Below, piece after piece: positions 25,501 to 40,500 of a DNA stretch of 64,000 nucleotides. Both the position numbers and the translations under genes were made by a program. This DNA is from Delphinus delphis. Lineage: Eukaryota > Chordata > Mammalia > Artiodactyla > Delphinidae. The notes beneath the pieces are model-generated. The model made no database searches, was not told the origin of the DNA, and worked only from the letters and a program-made list of their open reading frames with translations. Each line of letters opens with the position of its first letter. Position 1 is the stretch's first letter. The stretch spans positions 64,540,080 to 64,604,079 of the forward strand of contig NC_082694.2 of NCBI RefSeq assembly GCF_949987515.2. The letters are read 5' to 3'.

Positions 25501-28500
25501 ATAATATACATAAACATAATTAGTAAACTAGTACTTGCTTTCTTGCTTTAAAAAAAAAAAGAAAAACCTATACTAAATAGATGTACTCTATCTACCCTTA
25601 CCTATTTTTCCCCTGAGCCCCCAGGTGCAGATGTGGCCAGGACACCCCAGGGAATCACCCACAGTCAAGGCATCCCCCCCACCTGCCTTATTTCTTACTG
25701 AGAGAAAAAGAGACAAAAATAATGCAAAAATGTTCTGAGCTGGGGAACACCTACACATTATTTTTAAAGTCATAACTCCAAATCCTGATGAAGCACTAAA
25801 ACACATCCTAAAAGTGATATGTAAACAGAATGTAATTTGCCTTGACCATCCTCTTCGAAGAGTATCCTGGGTTTTGTTTTTGTTTTTAAATACAGTTGGG
25901 GATCAGGTAGAGGGGAGGGGGGAGGGGGAAGCTTTGCATCTTGAAACAGTGTTAAAAATAAATTTAGACCAATTTCTGTGGGTATAAACTTTACAGGAAA
26001 TTGGACTATACTGTTCACTTTATTAGAGTTCTAGTCTGATGAAAATATAAAAAGAAATACATTTAAGTTTTGACAGGCTGGAAAAGAGTAGATTTTCCCC
26101 TCTTTCTGTGAAGTGGAAAGTGAATTCTCAAGGTGCCAAACCTTGATAGGAAAGTAGGGATGTTATAACATGTATGTCTTTGCTGGCTTCTTTTTGTAAC
26201 AGAGGCTGTATTCTACACATATATAAAAAAAAAACAGATATCATGAGGAATCTTGACGAAGAGGCACATTCAAACCATAATACAAAACTCTCTTTAGTGT
26301 TTGTCAGTAAAATAGCTTTAAAATATAGTTAACTGCACAGGGTCACTGTAAAGATAAAATAAAAAATGAAATGATCTCTGTGAACAGTCATGATCTTTAT
26401 GTGCACGTTTTTTTTTCAATTTAAAAAAAATTAACTAATTTATTTATTTTTGGCTGCGTTGGGTCTTCATTGCTGCGCGTGGGCTTTCTCTAGTTGCGGC
26501 GAGTGGGGGCTACTCTTCGTTGCAATGCGCAGGCTTCTCATTGTGGTGGCTTCTCTTGTTGCGGAGCACGGGCTCTAGGTGTGTGGGCTTCAGCAGTTGT
26601 GGCTCATGGGCTCTAGAGCGCAGGCTCAGTAGTTGTGGCGCAGGGGCTTAGCTGCTCCGTGGCATGTGGGATCTTCCCGGACCAGGGCACGAACCTGTGT
26701 CCCCTGCATTAGCAGGCGGACTCCCAACCACTGCGCCACCAGGGAAGCTCCCTACATGCATGTTTTGCTGGTACAAAATTTAAAAGTTTTGAAGTGTCAT
26801 TTTTTCTTGGTGAAAGATTTTAAAGAATTTCTTTTTCCAGGTAACCAAGTAGAAAAATAAAGAGCTCCTGTTAACTGAAACTCAGTTATCCTCTATCCGC
26901 AATTAAATTTTTGTAGTGGTTCATTAATACATTTCATGCAGAAGTTTAATTTTTAAGAAATTATACTGCATGTTATGTGAACAGGATATACATTAAGAAA
27001 AGCAGCAAAAACGGCACTCTAGGTCTGCAAATTCCATTCACTTAGCTCAGTTAGAAAATCAGACCTTTAGTCTGATGATACCACACTATTTTTGTATAAT
27101 TATGTTAGCTACCTAGGTTACCAGTTAGAAAGATTTTTGCCATAATGAAGGATGGGACCAAAGATAATATTATTTTCTTCTCTACAACATAAAAAAGTCT
27201 CACACTATCAAAGAAAATATACCTTTACATTTTCCCTCCCTGGTAAAAGAGTATGAACCTACAGCTTTTTATATCGCTACCAACTGGGTCTTCTTTAATC
27301 TCTTCTCTAATTCATGATTCTTACTGCCTGGCAGTGAGCCACTAGTTTTTAAAGTGATATTGACAGTACAATAAAGCTAAAAGAGTCAGAATAATCTGAG
27401 GAGTTGATTCCTTCTGAAAAATGAAAGCTGACAAAAACTATTCCTCCAATGACCAATTCTCTGCCATCATTTGATGTATACTGAGTTTCTCAAATTTTAG
27501 GCTACTAAAAAAATAAGTGAGAACAGGTAGGACAAATATATTGCAAAGATGGTAAAGAAGATTAACTGATTCAAAAGACCACTAACAAAGAAATAAGCTT
27601 CCTCTAGCCTAATTCTGAATGTTTATGCAAACATCAGAATTTATGCCATCTTTAAGTAAAACTGACAACCATTAAACAGATTCTGCTAAGAGAATGAAAA
27701 AGGTTACCAGGAAAAGGTTTTTAAAAAAGTTTTTGATAAGAGGACTCACCATCTGATTTCTAGCAAGGTATAAACTTAACCAAAGATTCATTTAAAACTT
27801 CAATTTTCCACGAAGATAAAATACTAACTTTACTATAACTTCAACAAATAAATACCAAATCCTCTACCTTCTAAAAAACATTATAGCATGAATTATAACA
27901 TATGTATCAAAATGAAACTAGTAATTCCTAAAGCCAACAGTTCTAATTCTATGAATCTACTCTGCAGAGATTTTTGCAAGTCCCAAAAGATGTATGTCAG
28001 AGGTTATTACAAATTAGAAATAACCCAAATGTCCACTAATAGATGGTTAAGTAAAATACAGCATCTATATACAATGCATAATCAGAAATATTAAGAACAT
28101 CATCAGCAATATGTATTTACTGAGAGTGAAGGTGTCTTTCACCTCAATATTGAGTAAAACTAGCATCTATCTGTATAATAGGTACAATGTGATAGCATTT
28201 AAGAAAAACTCTATCTATAGCTATAAGATCGCATAGGGCGATGTCTGGTAAGCCACTGTTAATAAACGTTTCTGAGTGTAGGATTTGGTGGCTACTTTCT
28301 CTTTGCAGTTTTATTTACTGCTTGTGCATATGTTTGTTTAATTAGCATACATCATTTTTAAAAAACCAACAAAGCTATTTTAAAAAAGATAGTAAAAGCC
28401 AAGGTCAAAAGAAATGAACAAAGTATAGTACCTTAAACGGTTGGTGTAGGTATCAACACAGGTCTTCATTTTGGCTAATAATGTACCAACAGAAGTTTGA

Positions 28501-31500
28501 CACTCTGACTGTTCTTCTTCCTCTTCACCATTCTCTGCAGAAAGAGGCAACAATAGGGGCACCATGCACGTACAAGAAGCAATGGCCCGGAGCAATTCTA
28601 GCAGAGCTCGATAGAGTGGCACATGTCTTGCCATGTCGAGAACTGTAAGAAGGAAGAAGGGGAAAGCATAAAATGAGCAGATGTGCAATATAAAAGTAAG
28701 TCCACAGCAATGTAGCTTCTACTTGGATCTTAAGATTAATTGCTTGGTTGGTAAGTGGACTAAAGTAGATGTTCATGAAGCACCAATGTACAAAGTGTAG
28801 CACTTTTAGGGAACAAAAAAAAATGAAAATGGCACAGAGTTGGGGAGACAGCAAGAAATGTAATTAAGTAACTATTTAGTTATATCACACATAAAAATGA
28901 TTAAATAGTCCAGATAATACATTATGGCAGTAAATACATTTACTTATTTACTTAAAAAATTATTTATTATTTATTTTTGGCTGCATTGGGTCTTTGTTGC
29001 TGCATGCGGCTTTCTCTAGTTGCGGCGAGTGGGGGCTACTCTTCGTTGCGGTGAGCGGGCTTCTCATTGTGGTGGCTTCTCTTGTTGCGGGGCACGGGCT
29101 CTAGTAGTTGTGTGGGCTTCAGTAGTTGCAGCATGCAGGCTCAGTAGTTGTGGCACATGGGCTCAGTAGTTGTGGCGCACGGGCTTAGTTGCTCCGCGGC
29201 ATGTGGGATCTTTCCGGACCAGGGCTCGAACCTGTGTCCCCTGCATCGGCAGGCGGATTCTTAACCACAGTGCCACCAGGGAAGCCCTAAGCTATGATCT
29301 TATCCCAGTTATAAAAAGCAACAAACAACATTAATTAATCCTAAATATTAATCTGACCTCTATAAAAAAGAAAAATACTTAGTGTTTTAGATAGCGTGTT
29401 CATTAAGAGGTAGAAGATTATTTCCCAATGTTATTAAATAATGTATAGTTATAATACTTTCCTCAGAATTTGCTGTTTCTCCTTACATTCTTTTGAATGG
29501 AGTTCTATGAATGTAATTTATGCTCCGTATTACAATATTACCTCCAACTAATCCACACTTCACTGTTCAACATTCTATTCCCAGAAAAATAAAGCCAACT
29601 ATAAGAAAGCATAGTTGTGTTTTTTGGTTTTTTTTTTTTTTTTTTTTTTGCAGTACGCGGGCCTCTCCCTGTTGTGGCCTCTCCCGTTGCGGAGCACAGG
29701 CTCTGGACGCGCAGGCTCAGCGGCCATGGCTCATGGGCCCAGCCGCTCCATGGCATGTGGGATCCTCCCGGACCGGGGCACGAATCCGTGTCCCCTGCAT
29801 CGGCAGGTGGACTCTCAACCACTGCCCAACCAGGGAAGCCCAGCATGTTTTTTTATAATATAGTAAATAACATATATTCTTACATTAGAAAAGCAGTAAT
29901 ATAAATTACCTGCTAAATCACATCACGTTAAGTAATTCTAAACATTAAAGTGACAGAGGGTTATTATGTATACACAAAAACTGTCTTAGGGGTTTAATAA
30001 CAGACACTTTGCCAGGATAACAATCCATGCGATTGAAAATGAGGCAATATTGTGTTATTATAAGACAATAAACTTGGAGAATTAAATCTAAAATGTTCTG
30101 AGATATAGATATAAATAAACTATTCGATCCAAAGAATATAAGAAATGATTTGACATAGGAAAGAACTTGCATGAAGAACTTGCTCAAGACTGTATAATCA
30201 GTGAAGTGGAGCAAGCAGGATGCACACACAGGTCGTCCAGTTCTGAAGTCCAGACACTTAACTACTGAAATATAACGGCACTCAATAGTCACAGTTTCAG
30301 AAAAAAACACTAACATGATTTACCAACAGAGAGGAAAAAAAAGTGTTCTAGGCATGGGAAAAAATTTAATATGGCCTGAAATTCCTCCTAACAGGTTCCT
30401 TAAAGCACACTAAAAAGTGCTAGGTGCCTTTAAGCTTTAATCGGTATAGTTCATAATCTTAAATATTTTCAACATACCTTACAGCACAGTCTCAAATTTA
30501 GCTACAACATTCAAATGGTAAAATAATAAATTTCCCTCTTAATATAATTTAATTCTCTAGAAACTTTAAGTGGCACTTGTTATTTAAAAAAAAATCAAAA
30601 CTCTAAGTAATCCAAGCAAAATCACAAAATCATTTCCCGATGAATTATTTATAACTTTCAAAATCAACTTATTGAGGCACAACTTACAGTCAATAAAATG
30701 CACTAATTTTAAGTACATATTCAATGATATCTGACAATATACACTCCTGTGTAATCACTGCCAAAATGAAGATACGTAATATTTTTATCATCCCAAACAC
30801 CTTTGTAGTTAATCATCCTCCTCTGGACAGCTTCAGGCAACCACTCCTATGCTGTCACCTTGGAAAGCAGATAAGCAACAGAGAAAACCAACAATGCCAA
30901 ATCGGTTCTTTTTTTTTTTTTTAAACATTAAAAAAAAAACACTTACTTATTGATTGATTGATTGCCATGCAGTGCGGCTTGTGGGATTTTAGTTTCCTGA
31001 CCAGGGATTGAACCCGAGCCCTCGGCAGTTAAAGCACAGAGTCCTAACCACTGGACCGCCAGGGAATTCCCCCAAATCAGTTCTTTAAAAATAAATAGCA
31101 AATCTCAATAGCCCCCGTCAGTTAAAAAAAATTGAATTCTTACTTTAAATCCTTTTCATTAAAAAGCTCCATATGGCTTCACAGGTAAATGTTATCAAAC
31201 ACTTAAAAAACACATACTTTTTTTTTTTTTGGCCACACCACGTGACTTGCGGGATTTTCGCTCCATGACCAGGGATTGACACCCCCCCCACCCCCCCACC
31301 CCGCACTAAGCCGGCTGTGAAAGCACCTAGTCCTAACCACTGGACCGCCAGGGAATTCCCTAAAAAACACATACTATTAATTGTATGTGGTGTACTTCAG
31401 AAAACAGAGGAAGTGGTAACAACTCATTTTATGAGGACAAAATTACCCAGATACCAAAATAAGACAAAGACATTACCAACAAAAAAAAGGAAGAAAAGAA

Positions 31501-34500
31501 AAAAGAAACTACAGATGAGTATCCCTCATGAACACAGAAACAAAAAAGTAAAATAAATCACAACCAAGTGGCTTTTATTCCAGGATTGCAAAGTCGACTT
31601 TACATTTGAAAAATCAATGTAATTCACCATATTAACAGACAAAATAAGAAAAGCCATATGATCATCTTACCAGATCTAAACAAAGTATTTAATGAAATTC
31701 AAAATCCATTGATGATAAAACTCTAACCAAACCAGAAACAGAAGAAAACTGCCTCAAGCTGATAAAGGGAATCTATAAAAAACCCTACATCAACCACCAT
31801 ATTTAATGGTGAAAAGACTGAACATCTTTCCCCCAAACTGACAACTTCTGCAAGATCTAAACAGTACAATAAGAAAAAAAAAAAAATCTTTTAAAGAAAT
31901 AAACAAAACTCATAGAAATTGGAAAGAAGAAATAAAATTGTCTGTCTTTAATGTTCATGGCATGATTATCTTTCTATACAGAAATCCTAAGGAATGTAGC
32001 ACAACTACTGAGTTGTACAAGGTAGTAGCATATCAGGTGAATAAATAAAAATCAACTGTATTCTTATATACCAGTAACAAGAAAATAAAATTTTTAAAAA
32101 AGTATAATTTACAATAGCATAAAAAATGAAATTGGGATAAATTTGACAATTTCAGAAGTATAAAAACACTGCTGAGGCTCATTAAAGGAAATTTAAACAA
32201 CTAGATATACAATGCTCATAGAAGACCCAATATTGTTAATAAGTTAATTCTCTCCAAATTCATGTACAGATTGAATGCAATTCCAATCAAATTTCCAATG
32301 GGCTTTTAGTTGGGGGGTAGAAACTGACAAGATGACTCATATATATGGAAATGCAAAGGACCTAGAGAGTCAAAATAATTACAGCTGAATTTTATTTGCC
32401 ATAAGATTATAAATTCTGCAATCAATGCATCTTAAGAGTTAAGTAAACTTTATAAATATTAACTGGTCAAATGCTTGCCTTTTTTGAAACTATCTGGTAG
32501 GACAAAGGAACAAGAAACAAACAAATTTACAATGATACTTTGACTAATAAAATCTCTGAGAGTAGAAATCCTCTAGGTAAAAACAAAACAAAAATACTTC
32601 GCAAATCATGCAAAGCCTAATTGTTTAGCTGAATACCTATGACTGACAAAAATACTTCCATGTAGAATTTCTATTCATTCTAGCCCACATAAAAGTTACA
32701 AGAGCTTGGGTATATAATCGCTGATGTCCCAACACCAGCCTTTTACTCTTCTCTCCAATTCTGGTAGAAATAGCTAATCTGTGTAAGTTCCAAATATTTT
32801 CATACTCTCATCTTCTATTACCAATCTGTCTGTTCATACTTCTAGCTATACATGCTAGATATAATGTTACTGATTACTATTTCTGGATGGTGGTCCATGA
32901 GGTAACTTAGGTTAAAATTTATTTTTACTTTCTCCTTCGTGCTTTTAGGCATTGCTTAATACTTATAGCCTGCATAAAACCATGTCTTAAATTTGCTTAA
33001 AATAACCTATTATGTGTATATATGTATGTGTTTGGAAAAAATGGGTTAGTGAGCATGTAACTGAAAAGCATGGCCATATGTTTATCTGATGAAGCTGGTG
33101 ATGGAACTCAAAGGGGTTCATTATGCTACATTCACTAGTTTTACATATTTTGAACTTTTACATAATAAAAAATTTTATTAAATTGTCATGGTCATTAAAG
33201 ACAAAGTTGGGGGAATGTTACAAACTGAAGAAGGTGGAAAAGGTTACTAAATGATTCTAGATTAAATTTTGGACAAAAAGCAATTTTTTTCTTTGCTATA
33301 GAGGACATAATTGGGACAACAGATGAAATATGTATGGTATCTGTGGATTGGATGATTAGATAGGTGTATTCTATCAATGCTTTTTTTCTGATTTTGGTTA
33401 CTGTAATGTGGTTATGAAGTAGGCTGCCTTTGTGTTTTAGGAAATAAACAGTGAAATACTTAGGGGTAACAGAGCTATCATATCTGCAACATATGTCTCA
33501 CAATTGGTGCAGAAAAAATAATGTGTGTATGTATAAAATTTATATATGCTTACATGTATAGATAGACAAAAGAAAGGAAGGAAGTTGGTATCAAACTCCT
33601 AGAAAGGCATGGGGTGCGGGGGGACTTCGCTGGTAAGACTCCGTGCTCCCGATGCAAGGAGCCCGGGTTCGATCCCTGGTCGGGGAACCAGAGCCCACAT
33701 GCATGCTGCAACTAAGAACCCTCATGCTGCAATTAAAGATCCCGCATGCCAAAATGAAGACTCCGCGTGCCACAACTAAGACCCGGTGCAGCCAAAATAA
33801 ATAAATAAATAAAATAAATATTTTTTAAAAAAAGAAAGGTGTGGGGAAATAGCCACTCAACATTACTGGTATAATGTCTATGGAGCACAAGTTACAATCT
33901 GTCAAAACAACAAATTGGCATACCCTTTGAATCATCAATTCTAGTTAATTCTGAAAACTAATCCTACAGATAAAATTATCAAGGTAACCAAAATTAGTCA
34001 CTGCAACATTGTTTATAACAGCAAAATAATCCATTTATGTTCATTAGATGGAGCTGTTTCGATTACTAAATATCAATTACGCAGTCATAAAAATGAAGAT
34101 GTGCCTTATGCTGCATTGGAACAAATTCCAAAATACCTAAGGTGGGAACAGGAGGAACAAGGAATAGAAATGGGGTTGTATGGGGAATTCCCGGGCGGTC
34201 CAGTGGTTAGGACATGGTGCTTTCACTGCCAGGGGCCCGTGTTCAATCTCTTGATTGGGGAACTAAGACCCTACAAGCCTCATGGGTGTGGGGGGGAAAA
34301 AAAAAAAAGAAAGAAAGAAAGAAAGAAAGAAATGGGATTGTATGGTATAGTGCCATTTCAGTAAATATAACAACAACGTAAAAGGTAAGGAAAAAGAATA
34401 TGTATTCATATTTACTTGTTTTTTATATATACATATATACACACACACACAGGATCTCTATTAAAAAATATAAGAAATTAGTACTATTGATTATCTCTAG

Positions 34501-37500
34501 GGAGCTAAATTGGTCGGCTAGAGGACAGGTGCAGGAAGACAACCATTTATTAGATACCATCTTAAAACTTTTGAATTTTAAAACAAGTGAAGAATATAAT
34601 ATTTGGATAAAGAAAAAAATGTGTAATTTAATAAAGCTGATTAATGTTACAGGTAAAAGGCACATGATATAGTACATTTAGGTATGTGTTGAATTTTTAC
34701 TTTCAAGGAATTAATGGATGCAAAATATCCCACTATAAGGATATAGAACAATTAATGAGAGGTTAAAAATTTTATTAGGCTTTTGAAACCTAATTTTTTT
34801 TTCGCACCAGCTTGACAGCATGAAGAGTTCAGTGAACCTGCTCCGCCATGAAACAGATACAAATTTTTTAAAAAACATCACCACTCAAGGCCCTAGAAAT
34901 AGTCCAAAGAGCACACAACAAACTGAGAAAACATTCATTTAAGAAAGTCTACTAAAACTCAGTAAGAAAAACAAGAAGCTAAAGTATTTGAACCAAGATC
35001 CTACTCTCTTCCTGCTCTCAGCAAGAAAGCAAACTCACCACAGACTGGTAGAACCTGAGCTCCCTCTTCCCCTAGCTTGAGTTAGAAGATTATCTCCCCA
35101 GGATGGGAAGATCTCAGCATTTCTCATCCTACCACCAGCTACTTGCTGCTGTGGCTAAGTTTCAGATAAGTAGAGCTAAGAGGCAGATGCTTCCTTTTCC
35201 CCAGACCCCACTTATGGTACTGGGGATCTGAATAGATAATTCTCCAAAAAAGATACACAAATGACCAGCAAACACATCATCATTAGTCATCAGGGAAATG
35301 CAAATCAAAACCACAATGAGATACCTGCCATCTCACATACACTAAGATGGCTGTAATTTAAAAGTCAAGGAGGGGCTTCCCTGGTTGGCACAGTGGTTGA
35401 GACTCCACCTGCCGATACAGCGGACACGGGTTTGTGCCCCGGTCCGGGAAGATCCCACATGCCGCGGAGCGGCTGGGCCCGTGAGCCATGGCCGCTGAGC
35501 CTGCGTGTCTGGAGCCTGTGCTCCGCAACGGGAGAGGCCACAACAGTGAGAGGCCCACGTACCGGGAAATAAATAAATAAATAAATAAAATAAAAGTCAA
35601 GGAATAACTTATTACCATGTGAACCAGCATTTCCACTCCTAGGTATACAGACAAAGTAAATGAAAGGAGGAACGAAAACAGATATTTGTACACTCATGTT
35701 CACTGTTATTCACAATAGCCAAAAGGTATAAACAACTCAAATGTCTATCAAATGATGAATAAGCAAAATGCAGTAGATATCCATACAGTGAATTATTATC
35801 CAGTCATAAAAAGGAAATCGAGTACTGATACATGAAACAATATCAATGGACCTTGACAACACTGTACTGAGATTAAAAATTTAAACAAAAGACTACATAT
35901 TACATGATCTGATTTATATGAAATGTTCACAGTGGGCAACTCTCTATACATAGAGAGACAGTAGATTAGTGGTTGCTTAAGGCTGGAGGGGTGGTAAGGA
36001 GAAAGAGGGATGATAGCTAAGGTGTATATGGTGGGGTTTTTTTTAATTAATTAATTTAATTTATTTATTTTGGCTGTGCTGGGTCTTCGTTACCGTGCAC
36101 GGGCTTTCTCTAGTTGCGGCGAGCAGGGGCTACTCTTCGTTGAGGTGCGCAGGCTTCTCACTGCAGTGGCTTCTCTTGTGGAGCACGGGCTCTAGTCGCA
36201 TGGGCTTCAGTAGTTGTGGCGCACAGGCTTAGCTGCTCCACGGCACGTGGGATCTTCCCAGACCAGGGCTCGAACCCACGTTCCCTGCATTGGCAGTAAC
36301 CACTGTGCCACCAGGGAAGCCCTGGTTTCATTTCGTTTTCTTCTTTTTTTTTCTTCTTTTCTTTCCTTCCTCCCTCCCTCCCTCCCTCTCTTCCTTCCTC
36401 TCTCTCTCTCTCTCTTTTTATGGCTGCATTGGGTCTTCGTTGCTGTGCATGGGCTTTCTCTAGTTACGGCGAGAGGGGGCTACTCTTCGTTGTGGTGTGC
36501 GGGCTTCTTACTGTGGTGGTTCCTCTTGTTGCAGGGCACGGGCTCTAGGTGCGCGGGCTTCAGTAGTCGTGGCACACAGGCTCAGTAGTTGTGGCTCGTG
36601 GGCCCTAGAGCACAGGCTCAGTAGTTGTGGCGCACGGGCTTAGCTGCTCCACGGCATGTGGGATCTTCCTGGACCAGGGCTCGAAGCCATGCCCCCTGCA
36701 CTGGCAGGCAGAATCTTAACCACTGTGCCATCAGGGAAGCCACCTCTGGTTTCTTTTTAAATTGACAAAAATGTTCTAAATTTGATTGTCATAACAGTTG
36801 CACATAACTGTGAACATGCCAAAAATCAGTGAATGTGCCCTTTAAGTGGACAAATTGTATGGTAAGTGAATTATCTTTCAATAAAGCTGTTATTAATTTT
36901 TTTAAGTACTTATTCACATACCATTTGCTCCTTTTTCTTCTGGGATGTTTATTTTCTTCAATTGCTTAATAATATTACTTTGTATATGAGACAAAGAACA
37001 CAATAAGCTTTCCAAACATTTCCCCCAATATGATGTTTTGATTTTCAAATATATGCAAACATAGATGTAAATGCATACTCATATAGCCTCTTCCAACTTG
37101 AGACCAGCAAAAGAATGAAGTCTTGGAAAAACTTTCTGTCTTTCACTCACGTTTTGAATGGCTTCCATTTCTCTATTTAAGTATTTGAAACATTAGAATT
37201 TCCACTACTATAAATGTAGCCAGTTATCCAAAGATTTCCATTTGTACTGCTTTATAAACTTATTTATCAAAGTATTGCACACAGTGTTTTATTTTCCCCA
37301 ATCCCCTTCCATGCAGCATACAATGAAAAAAAGAACAGAGTACAAAAATCATCCCAATAAAAGCCCTAGCTAGTTATTTTGTGGATATTGACCAAATGAT
37401 TCTAAACTTTATATGGAAAGGCAGAATAGCCAACACAATAATGAAGAAGAAGAACAAAGTCAGAGGACTGATATGACCAGACTTCGAAGCTTACTATAAA

Positions 37501-40500
37501 GCTACAATAATCAAGATAATGTAGCACTGGCGAAAGAACAAATAGATCAATGGAACAAAAACAGTAACAAGAATCTGTACATGACGGTTTATAGCAGCTT
37601 TATTCATAACTGCCCCAAACTGGAAGCAATCGAGATGTTCTTCAAAAGGTGACTGGATAAACAAACTGTTATATATCAATACAGTGGAATATTATTCTGC
37701 AATAAAAGGAAATGAGCTACCAAACCAAGAAAAGACATGGAGGGAACTTAAATGTATATTGCTTAGTAAAAGAAGCCAATCTGAAAAGGTTATACACTGT
37801 TATGATTCCAAATATATGACATTCTGGAAAAGGAAAAACTATGGAGCCAGGAAAAATATCAGTGGTCACCAGAGGTTTCACTGTGGGGAGAGAGAGGGTG
37901 GGATGAATAGAGCACAGGAAATTTCTCAGGGCAGTGAAACTATTCTGTACAATACTGTAATGGTGAAATGCACAACACCAGGCATTTGTCAAAACCCATA
38001 GAATGGTATAACACAAAGAGTGAACCCTAATGTAAATTACTGACTTTAGTTAAAAATAATATGTCATGTCACTATTTGTTTATCAATTGTACCATGTACC
38101 ACACTAATACAAGATGTAACAGGACACTATGAGTGGAAGGGGGTGGTGATATGTACTATCTGCTCAATTTTCTGTAAACCCAAAGCTGCTTTTAAACTAG
38201 TAGTCTATTGATTTTTTAAAATTAGTCTATTAATTTTAAAAAATTAACTACCTAAAATTATAGTACTTTACGTAAAATTACATAAGAATACAGGTAATCC
38301 AAGACAGGTTGATTTTTCAAAAGCAATTAAATGGTTATGAAGTTATCAAGAACAACAAGAAAAACCACAAAATGAGAAGCTACCTCTCCATTACACGAAT
38401 AAAGCCGAGGACAGCCTACCATGCTGATACTCAATACTGAAGAGAGGGGGAAAAGAATCTGACAAACATGAAGGGTTGATAATTTTTAAAACACTTTAAA
38501 ATCTGGAAATAAATGGGCGTAGAGAAAATAAGACAGCTCTTCTAAAATAAATGAAACATGATACTTCTTTTTATGCTATTGTTGTTTATCTTATTCAATT
38601 AAGTTAGCAGTAAGAGGATTCCAACTGGGAATCTTAAATTATGGAAAGAGAAGATACTCTCTTCATATCAAGGAGGGATGCAAGCAAAAGCTGTGGAGGC
38701 AAGGTAATAGGCAGTGGACAATGAGATTGAAAATAGTAAAACCAGGGCAAGACAAAATTATGGGTCTGATTTACAAAGAACTTTAAATAAATTTCAGTAC
38801 TATGCCATTTCTTATGACACACATTTTAAACTTAAAATAGGAAGGTTTTGTATATTTGCATTTTTCTTGACAACAGTCAGTTACATAAACAAGTGTGCTC
38901 ATTTTAATGTCAAATTCCACCCAGATATTAATGCATCCGGCAATCTATGCTTATGCCAGGAAACTGGAAAATGATTATTCGTATCTGATTTTACATTACT
39001 CGTATTTTTCTTTTAAAGACTTATGTCTGAATATCCCTGCAGAAGGGAATCTGGAAAACTAAGGGAGAGCTAATTTTTGCTCACTTTTTTAAGATATGCA
39101 CTTTTAAACTAACATGTATGGGTGGTCAGCGAACAAGAGGAGTCCGTAAATGTAACAAACTCTTAATGAAATACAAACGAGTACAAAATACACCAAGTGT
39201 TTCAATCCTGAATTCCTTAATCCTATGTTTGGCCATGCAGAACTTCATCAGAAAACTTTAGGTGTTTTTCCACACAGCACACTTCATCATTAATACAGGA
39301 TTAAATGTGACCAGCCTGACAAAGAAGAGCAGGGGCATGACACTGTTATGCAACTCCATGTCTGCAAGGGTGGCTTGCAGCAACTTCTTCACTCAGCAAA
39401 TGCCAAGTGCATGTTCAATGTTACTGCTTACCACCAACCAAGTAAAGACACTATCCTTTGGATCCTCAGATGAACCTGTTTGCTGAATTATGCAATGCTT
39501 GAAAACTACCTTGGAAGTATCATCAACAACTACAGATGCAGGTGTGTGACACTACTATATAATTATTTCAGTAAGAGAAATTTTCTAATTTGAAAGTAGT
39601 TACTAGTACTAGGTAAAAGAATAAAATTCTCATCTTCTGTATTTGAAACAACATTTCAATGGGGAAAAGGATATTCAAATGGCTGGAAAAAAACAGAATA
39701 GTTTAAAGGTTGATAGGAAATTTATAAGAAATAATCAAAAAGATTAGTCATTTTTTCCATGAAACACATGATCCAGCATGGATAAAAGCTAAAAATAATT
39801 CTAAGAAAAAATGTAAAACATTTACTGCTTGGCTGACTACTGGCAGAAGCTCATCAATTCTTACCAAACAGTTACAGTGAAATTCACCACGGATTACTAA
39901 TGGAAAAGACACACCCCTTCTGGACAACTGAAAACATTTGCCATGTTCAATAAAGAAGTTTGTCCAGGTTTTTTGTGCACTTCCTTTTCTCTGAACGTAA
40001 ACAGAAGTTCTCCACAAAGAGAAAAGGTCCATTCATCACTACTGTGGACTAAAGCAGGATAACTGGGAATACTTTATTCCTGATGCAATGTAGGGTAAGG
40101 AACACTTCTCTTTTAATTATTTTGGAACTTGGACATTTATAGAAAATATTTTATAAAAACTATAAATGGAGTATAAGCTTTAAAAATTGTGAATCACTGT
40201 TTTGTATACCTGTAATTTATATAATATCATACATCAACTATACTTCAAAAAAATAAACTCTGACATTTAGTAACTTCATTATTTTAGGCTAAAATATGGT
40301 GATTATACATATTAGGTATAAACTGTAATTCACATTAAATACATCAGCTTAGTTAAATATACATAAAAGACTTAAAAAATGTATTTATAGCTACTAAATA
40401 TACACCCAGAATATATAAATGACAGTATCTGTGTGCCTTTTCATTATATTTTCTATTATTCTATCCAACTGTTAAAATGATAATAGATTATTTGAAGTTC

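Larger units (their letters stand above)
13588..28431 (-). other. BIRC6: BIRC6 intron G-H, 14.8 kb
   Basis: The first 6.4 kb (13588-20049) has no SINE; it holds the hAT relic and a MIR, and long stretches I cannot explain (13600-16250 and 16520-19450). From 20050 there are six SINEs, an L2 and an L1 fragment. 21000-22560 and 22960-23990 show nothing else. Confidence 0.85.

Noticed and set aside
39262..39486. 74-codon plus-strand ORF upstream of the TUNAR-like exon
   Set aside because: No family likeness and no in-frame link to the microprotein exon. Kept only as part of a candidate 5' region.
39748..40032. 94-codon minus-strand ORF near the nested gene
   Set aside because: No recognisable family, and no supporting splice or promoter signals. 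An open frame of this size is expected by chance in 64 kb.
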